Below are positions 6,278-9,083 of a DNA stretch of 9,083 bases, piece by piece. Both the position numbers and the translations under genes were made by a program. The stretch covers positions 1-9,083 of the forward strand of contig SLKW01000018.1 in the NCBI GenBank assembly GCA_007134405.1. Direction: 5' to 3'. The notes below the pieces were generated by a model. That model worked only from the letters and a program-made list of their open reading frames with translations, was not told the origin of the DNA and ran no database searches. Source of the stretch: Paracoccaceae bacterium (GTDB lineage: Bacteria > Pseudomonadota > Alphaproteobacteria > Rhodobacterales > Rhodobacteraceae). Position 1 is the stretch's first letter. The number at the start of each line of letters is the position of its first letter.

Positions 6278-6790
6278 ATGCCCCCGCCGCCGGACCCTCT
6301 TGTCGATCCGATCGAAGAAAACCGCGCCCTGCAGGATATCGAATCGAAAATCGCCATCAACGGCCACCCCTTGCACGCAATGCTCGTGGCCTTTCCCATC
6401 GCATTGACGATGAGCGTGCTGGGTGCGGACCTCCTCTACTGGTGGACGGGCGACGTTTTCTGGGCACGCGCGGCGGGCTGGGCCGCTTTTGGCGCCTTTC
6501 TGATGGGCGTCCTCGCCGGGATCACCGGCACGGTGGAATTGCTGATCGTCGCCGGCATTCGGAACCGCGCGGCAAGCTGGACGCATTTCATCCTCGCGGT
6601 GATGCTGCTTTCGATCCTGGGCGCGAACTGGGTGCTGCGCATCGGCGATCCGGCCGGCGCGATCCTGCCCGCGGGGCTGGCTTTGTCGCTGGTGGCGGCA
6701 GGAATGACGGCGCTGACCGGATGGCATGGAGGCAAACTCGTTTTCGATTATCAGATCGGTACCAAGTCGGGCCGCAGTTCGCGGTCCTGA
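6278..6790 (+). CDS. DUF2231-family four-helix membrane protein
   Basis: The 170-residue product carries the DUF2231 hallmark INGHPLHAMLVAFPIAL (residues 27-43), with His30 and His33 at the start of the first helix. Four helices are predicted (about 33-54, 65-92, 100-120, 127-147), and the typical C-terminal pattern WHGGKLVFDYQIG (149-161) is present. The biochemical role of the family is not established. The recurring His residues at the membrane face (30, 33, 103, 150) have suggested heme or metal binding, which is inference here. The gene diverges from coxB by 33 bp, and its last 40 bp overlap the end of the opposite-strand CopD-like gene. An EcfG-like promoter stands upstream. A short polar tail (TKSGRSSRS) follows the family domain. 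Confidence 0.88.
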   Translation: MPPPPDPLVDPIEENRALQDIESKIAINGHPLHAMLVAFPIALTMSVLGADLLYWWTGDVFWARAAGWAAFGAFLMGVLAGITGTVELLIVAGIRNRAASWTHFILAVMLLSILGANWVLRIGDPAGAILPAGLALSLVAAGMTALTGWHGGKLVFDYQIGTKSGRSSRS

Positions 6791-7257
6791 GGCTCGCGCA
6801 GGAAAGCGGGGATCCGCTCGACCAGCGGCGCGAGGTCGGGCTTGGCGAGGACAAGCCACAAGACCGCGACCATCAACGGCACACCGAGGACGAGGGCGAT
6901 GAGCGGCGGTGGCATCTCGTAGGCGCCCAGTCCCTCGCCGGTCTGCGCGATAAGGTGGCCCAGCCAGGCATGGACCAGCACCATCCCGGCGACGGCAACC
7001 AGCTTGGCCAGCATCCAGAAATCGACGAGTTCGAGCAGGAAGATCAGCACGGTGCCCGCCGAGACCGCGATGACCGCGGCGGGTGTGACCAGCCGGGTGT
7101 AGCTGAAATGGCTGAGGTTGCGAATGGTCGCAAACCCTGCCTGCGTTCGCACCTTGGCCCCGCGCCCATAATAATGAAGGATGACCGGCAGCATGATCAG
7201 CCCCGCGCACCAGACCGACAGCGCAACGATATGCCCGGCCTTCAGTATCGCGATCAT
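6751..7257 (-). CDS. CopD/HemJ-like four-helix membrane protein
   Basis: The 168-residue protein begins MIAILKAGHIVALSVWCAG, with His9 in the first helix and the motif MLPVILHYY (22-30). Further His residues lie at 50, 96 and 101, and Lys85 sits in a helix. Four membrane helices (about 5-28, 55-76, 80-102, 115-137) and a charged cytosolic tail fit the CopD (copper resistance D) superfamily; the related HemJ protoporphyrinogen oxidase has a similar architecture and is the main alternative. The start at 7257 is fixed by its ATGA overlap with the ctaG stop. Tight coupling to ctaG, next to an oxidase operon, suggests a role in copper or heme supply to the oxidase; this is inference from context. 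Its 3' end overlaps the convergent DUF2231 gene by 40 bp. Confidence 0.82.
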   Translation of the reverse strand: MIAILKAGHIVALSVWCAGLIMLPVILHYYGRGAKVRTQAGFATIRNLSHFSYTRLVTPAAVIAVSAGTVLIFLLELVDFWMLAKLVAVAGMVLVHAWLGHLIAQTGEGLGAYEMPPPLIALVLGVPLMVAVLWLVLAKPDLAPLVERIPAFLREPQDRELRPDLVPI

Positions 7258-7994
7258 GCGGCAAGACCCTGGCGCCACCCGCGGCGCGCCAGAAGCGCAC
7301 CGAGAATGGCCAGCGGGATCATCCCCGGCACCCACATCACCAGCCCCGCCAGCTGCTGATCGGCCATGAGCGCCAAGCCGAACGCTTCGGACCCGATCAG
7401 ATGTTCGGGATAAAGCGGGCGGGGCGCAAAGGTCAGAACCGCGCCGATAAGCCCCATCTGCCCGGCAAGCCCCGCGATCATCAGCGCCGCACCCATCGTG
7501 GTCATCGCATCGTCCTGACGCGACAGCGCGACGCTCCAGAACGCCCAGGCCGGCAGAAGAAGCGCGGCCTGCATCGCCCAGTAGATGGCAATGCTGTCCC
7601 AGGCCGCCGCATAGAGCGCCGGCAGATGCCATGCCCACAGCGCGGCTGACAGCGCCAGAAACGACAGCCCGATCGGTACGCGGCGCAGGGGAAACGCCAC
7701 GGCCAGGGCCGGGGCGAGCAGGCCGAGCAACACCAGGTGATGCAGTGACCGCGCGGCGAAAAGCGCCACGGTCAGCGCGCAAAGCGGCGCGATGAACGCG
7801 AAGATCGCGGTCGCCATGGCCACGGCAAACGCCCCTTTCCGTGGCGCACGCGCCTGCTGTTGATGCAGCGTAATTATTCCTGCGAGTCCGATTGCCGCGA
7901 GCGCCCCCATCAGGATGGGGTCCAGGTTCCAGCTGCGCAGAAGCGTTTCGGGCACCGGGACGGGACCGCAATATGGGGTTGTCCAGTCCGGCAT
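7254..7994 (-). CDS. caa3-type CtaG family cytochrome c oxidase assembly protein
   Basis: The 246-residue polytopic protein matches the CtaG_caa3 family: an N-terminal YCGPVPVPETL then WNLDP (22-26), FAFIAPLCALTVALFAARSL with His85-His86 and LVLL following, LWAWHLPALYAAAWD (119-133), and ADQQLAGLVMWVPGMIP (211-227). About seven helices are expected. Family knowledge: Bacillus CtaG is needed for formation of active caa3 oxidase; it is unrelated to the Cox11-type protein also called CtaG in proteobacteria. Here it probably helps assemble or supply copper to the nearby oxidase. It has AAGGAGG 7 nt before the ATG and an exact EcfG-type promoter about 40-65 bp upstream. It overlaps the CopD-like gene by 4 nt, so the two form an operon. 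Because of the name clash I leave the symbol empty. Confidence 0.9.
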   Translation of the reverse strand: MPDWTTPYCGPVPVPETLLRSWNLDPILMGALAAIGLAGIITLHQQQARAPRKGAFAVAMATAIFAFIAPLCALTVALFAARSLHHLVLLGLLAPALAVAFPLRRVPIGLSFLALSAALWAWHLPALYAAAWDSIAIYWAMQAALLLPAWAFWSVALSRQDDAMTTMGAALMIAGLAGQMGLIGAVLTFAPRPLYPEHLIGSEAFGLALMADQQLAGLVMWVPGMIPLAILGALLARRGWRQGLAA

Positions 7995-8001
7995 GCTCCC
8001 G

Positions 8002-8008
8002 CCTCCTT
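8002..8008 (-). promoter_or_regulatory. ribosome binding site of the CtaG-type gene
   Basis: AAGGAGG on the minus strand lies 7 nt before the ATG at 7994, a near-ideal site that supports this start. Confidence 0.75.
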
Positions 8009-8035
8009 CACAATCTCCGCCCCGCTCTCGGGACG

Positions 8036-8060
8036 AACGCCTTCCGCGAGGGTCGGTTCC
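8036..8060 (-). promoter_or_regulatory. EcfG-type general stress promoter for the ctaG-copD-like operon
   Basis: On the minus strand GGAAC (8060-8056) is followed by exactly 16 nt and CGTT (8039-8036). This is a full match to the consensus GGAAC-N16/17-CGTT recognised by EcfG, the general-stress sigma factor of Alphaproteobacteria under PhyR/NepR control. Transcription would start near 8028, leaving a 5' leader of about 35 nt with the ribosome site. It lies in the only large divergent gap of the window. An exact nine-base match with allowed spacing in a 133-bp gap is unlikely by chance, but sequence alone does not prove use. Confidence 0.65.
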
Positions 8061-8093
8061 TCGACAACTGCGCTCCGCGCGACATAGCCTGCG

Positions 8094-8119
8094 GGAACCA
8101 GCGGACGGCCCAAGGTGTT
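8094..8119 (+). promoter_or_regulatory. possible divergent EcfG-like promoter for the flavocytochrome gene
   Basis: GGAAC (8094-8098) is followed after 17 nt by TGTT (8116-8119), one mismatch from the EcfG -10. The GGAACC box mirrors the opposite-strand GGAACC at 8060-8055. If used, transcription would start close to 8127, giving a nearly leaderless transcript for the ATG at 8128. That fits the absence of a good ribosome site but is speculative. Confidence 0.25.
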
Positions 8120-8127
8120 CCTACTCC

Positions 8128-9083
8128 ATGCAGGATCAAGCGAAACGCCTGACAAAGCAACCCAAGCGAAGCGCTGTCATCGATCGGCCCGTCACGGTGC
8201 GCGTCTGGGCGGCAGTGCTGATCGCGCTTGCCGTCCTGGCCGTGGTCCTGCCCTTCGCCGTTCTCGTCTACGGCGAACGCCCCCCCCGTCGCCCCGGGTT
8301 ATGGGATTTCTCGATGGGGCTGGGCTTCGGCGCCCTGGCGCTGGCGGCGATGCAGTTCGCGCTGACCGGACGGATGCGTTGGCTCACGCACCCGTTCGGG
8401 GCCGACATCGTCTATTACTTCCACCGCTACCTGAGCTGGGGTGCGGTGGCGCTCATGCTCGCGCATTTCGCCATCCTCTACATCTGGTACCAACCCGCCC
8501 TGGGCGAGCTCAACCCGCTCGAGGCACGCTGGGAATTGACCTCGGGCCGGGTCGCGCTCTTCTGCTTCGTTGCGCTGATCGTCTCGTCGGAATTCCGCAA
8601 GCTCCTCAGGCTGCAATACGAGTGGTGGCGCTATCTGCACCTGGTGCTTGCCATCGTCGGCTTCGCCGCGGCGGTCGCGCATGTTCTGGGCGTCGGCAGC
8701 TACACCGCGACCTGGGACAAGCGCGCGCTCTGGGTCGGCGTGACGGTGGGCTGGGTCGGGCTCCTCGTCTGGTCGCGGCTGGGCGTGCCCCTGCACCAGT
8801 TGCGCAACCCGTGGCGCGTCGTGCGCAATACCCCGCATCGCGGCGGCGTCCACACGCTGGAACTGGAGCCCGAGGGCCAGGCGCTGCGCTTCTGGAAACC
8901 CGGCCAGTTCGCCTGGCTCAGCATCGGCCGCTCGCCCTTCGCGCTGAAGGAGCATCCCTTCACCATCTCGACCGCGCCGGAACACGGGCCCAACCTGTCC
9001 TTCTCGATCAAGCCGTTGGGCGACGACACCGCGGAACTGGTCAAGACCCCGGTCGGCGCGCGCGCCTATGTCCACGGCCCCTA
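8128..9083 (+). CDS. ferric-reductase-like transmembrane flavocytochrome (truncated at right edge)
   Basis: The open frame runs from an ATG at 8128 to the window end (318 codons, no stop). The N-terminal half is a ferric reductase-like membrane domain with helices at about 25-48, 60-80, 101-121, 143-152, 168-188 and 200-216. Two His-x13-His pairs, His99/His113 and His171/His185, are the classic spacing for two stacked b-type hemes. The C-terminal part begins an FAD-binding ferredoxin-reductase domain: KPGQFAWLSIG (257-267) and HPFTIST (276-282), the FAD-contact motif; the NAD(P)H-binding part lies beyond the window. Proteins of this type (NOX/FRE superfamily) move electrons from cytosolic NAD(P)H across the membrane to Fe(III), Cu(II) or oxygen; the acceptor here is unknown. 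Only a weak AAGG lies 12 nt before the ATG. It diverges from the CtaG-type gene, so metal reduction for oxidase assembly is conceivable. Confidence 0.9.
   Translation, partial: MQDQAKRLTKQPKRSAVIDRPVTVRVWAAVLIALAVLAVVLPFAVLVYGERPPRRPGLWDFSMGLGFGALALAAMQFALTGRMRWLTHPFGADIVYYFHRYLSWGAVALMLAHFAILYIWYQPALGELNPLEARWELTSGRVALFCFVALIVSSEFRKLLRLQYEWWRYLHLVLAIVGFAAAVAHVLGVGSYTATWDKRALWVGVTVGWVGLLVWSRLGVPLHQLRNPWRVVRNTPHRGGVHTLELEPEGQALRFWKPGQFAWLSIGRSPFALKEHPFTISTAPEHGPNLSFSIKPLGDDTAELVKTPVGARAYVHGP

Larger units (their letters stand above)
7995..8127. promoter_or_regulatory. divergent intergenic regulatory region, ctaG side and flavocytochrome side
   Basis: This 133-bp gap is the largest clean non-coding region between divergent genes in the window. 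Besides the two GGAACC boxes (8055-8060 on the minus strand, 8094-8099 on the plus strand), which form an inverted repeat spaced by 34 nt, I see no clear sigma-70 pair. TCGACA (8061-8066) and CATAGC (8083-8088) give a poor match. Confidence 0.6.

Noticed and set aside
5561..7300. A 579-residue minus-strand open frame extending coxB far upstream
   Set aside because: The upstream part reads Arg/His-rich, lacks family features, and is the antisense of the DUF2231 gene, which has its own ribosome site; only the coxB part is real.
8061..8088. Sigma-70-like pair TCGACA / CATAGC in the divergent gap
   Set aside because: Weak match in both boxes; not distinguishable from background in GC-rich sequence.
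8299..9075. 258-residue minus-strand frame opposite the flavocytochrome
   Set aside because: Shadow frame; the plus strand has complete heme-His pairs and the FAD motif.

Overview
The window is GC-rich, densely packed DNA that reads as the chromosome of an alphaproteobacterium, probably of the Rhodobacterales. This rests on recognising a YifB/ComM gene next to a proteobacterial-type gshB, a subunit I+III fusion cytochrome c oxidase, and EcfG-type promoter sequences. I see no tRNA, rRNA, insertion sequence, CRISPR array or phage signature.

Layout. (1) 1-2536, minus strand, housekeeping block read right to left: glutathione synthase (gshB), an HSL-type alpha/beta hydrolase, then the 5' part of a YifB/ComM-family Mg-chelatase-like ATPase that runs off the left edge. 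(2) 2537-2683, the gshB leader, with nested inverted repeats and a possible weak terminator of the next block. (3) 2684-6244, minus strand, cytochrome c oxidase operon: subunit II (lipoprotein with a CuA site), subunit I fused to subunit III, and a three-helix membrane protein, all translationally overlapping (8 nt and 4 nt). (4) 6278-6790, plus strand, a DUF2231 membrane protein divergent from coxB by only 33 bp. (5) 6751-7994, minus strand, a caa3-type CtaG gene and a CopD/HemJ-like gene overlapping by ATGA; the second overlaps the DUF2231 gene tail to tail by 40 bp. (6) 7995-8127, a 133-bp divergent regulatory gap. (7) 8128 to the right edge, plus strand, a ferric-reductase-like flavocytochrome, truncated by the window.

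How they fit together. Regions 3-7 look like one respiratory island: an aa3-type terminal oxidase, a CtaG-type protein implicated in oxidase assembly or copper handling, two small polytopic membrane proteins that may deal with metal or heme, and a di-heme flavin transmembrane reductase. The gap before ctaG holds an exact match to the alphaproteobacterial general-stress promoter (GGAAC-N16-CGTT), and near matches precede the DUF2231 gene and the flavocytochrome. This suggests stress or stationary-phase expression of the accessory genes.

The most interesting protein-level signal is in the oxidase. All heme, CuB, CuA, Mg and cross-linked Tyr residues are present, as is the A1-type Glu. By my alignment from memory, however, the K-pathway Lys (subunit I) and Glu (subunit II) and the three D-pathway Asn residues are all replaced. 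This may be a family trait of fusion-type oxidases rather than unique to this genome.
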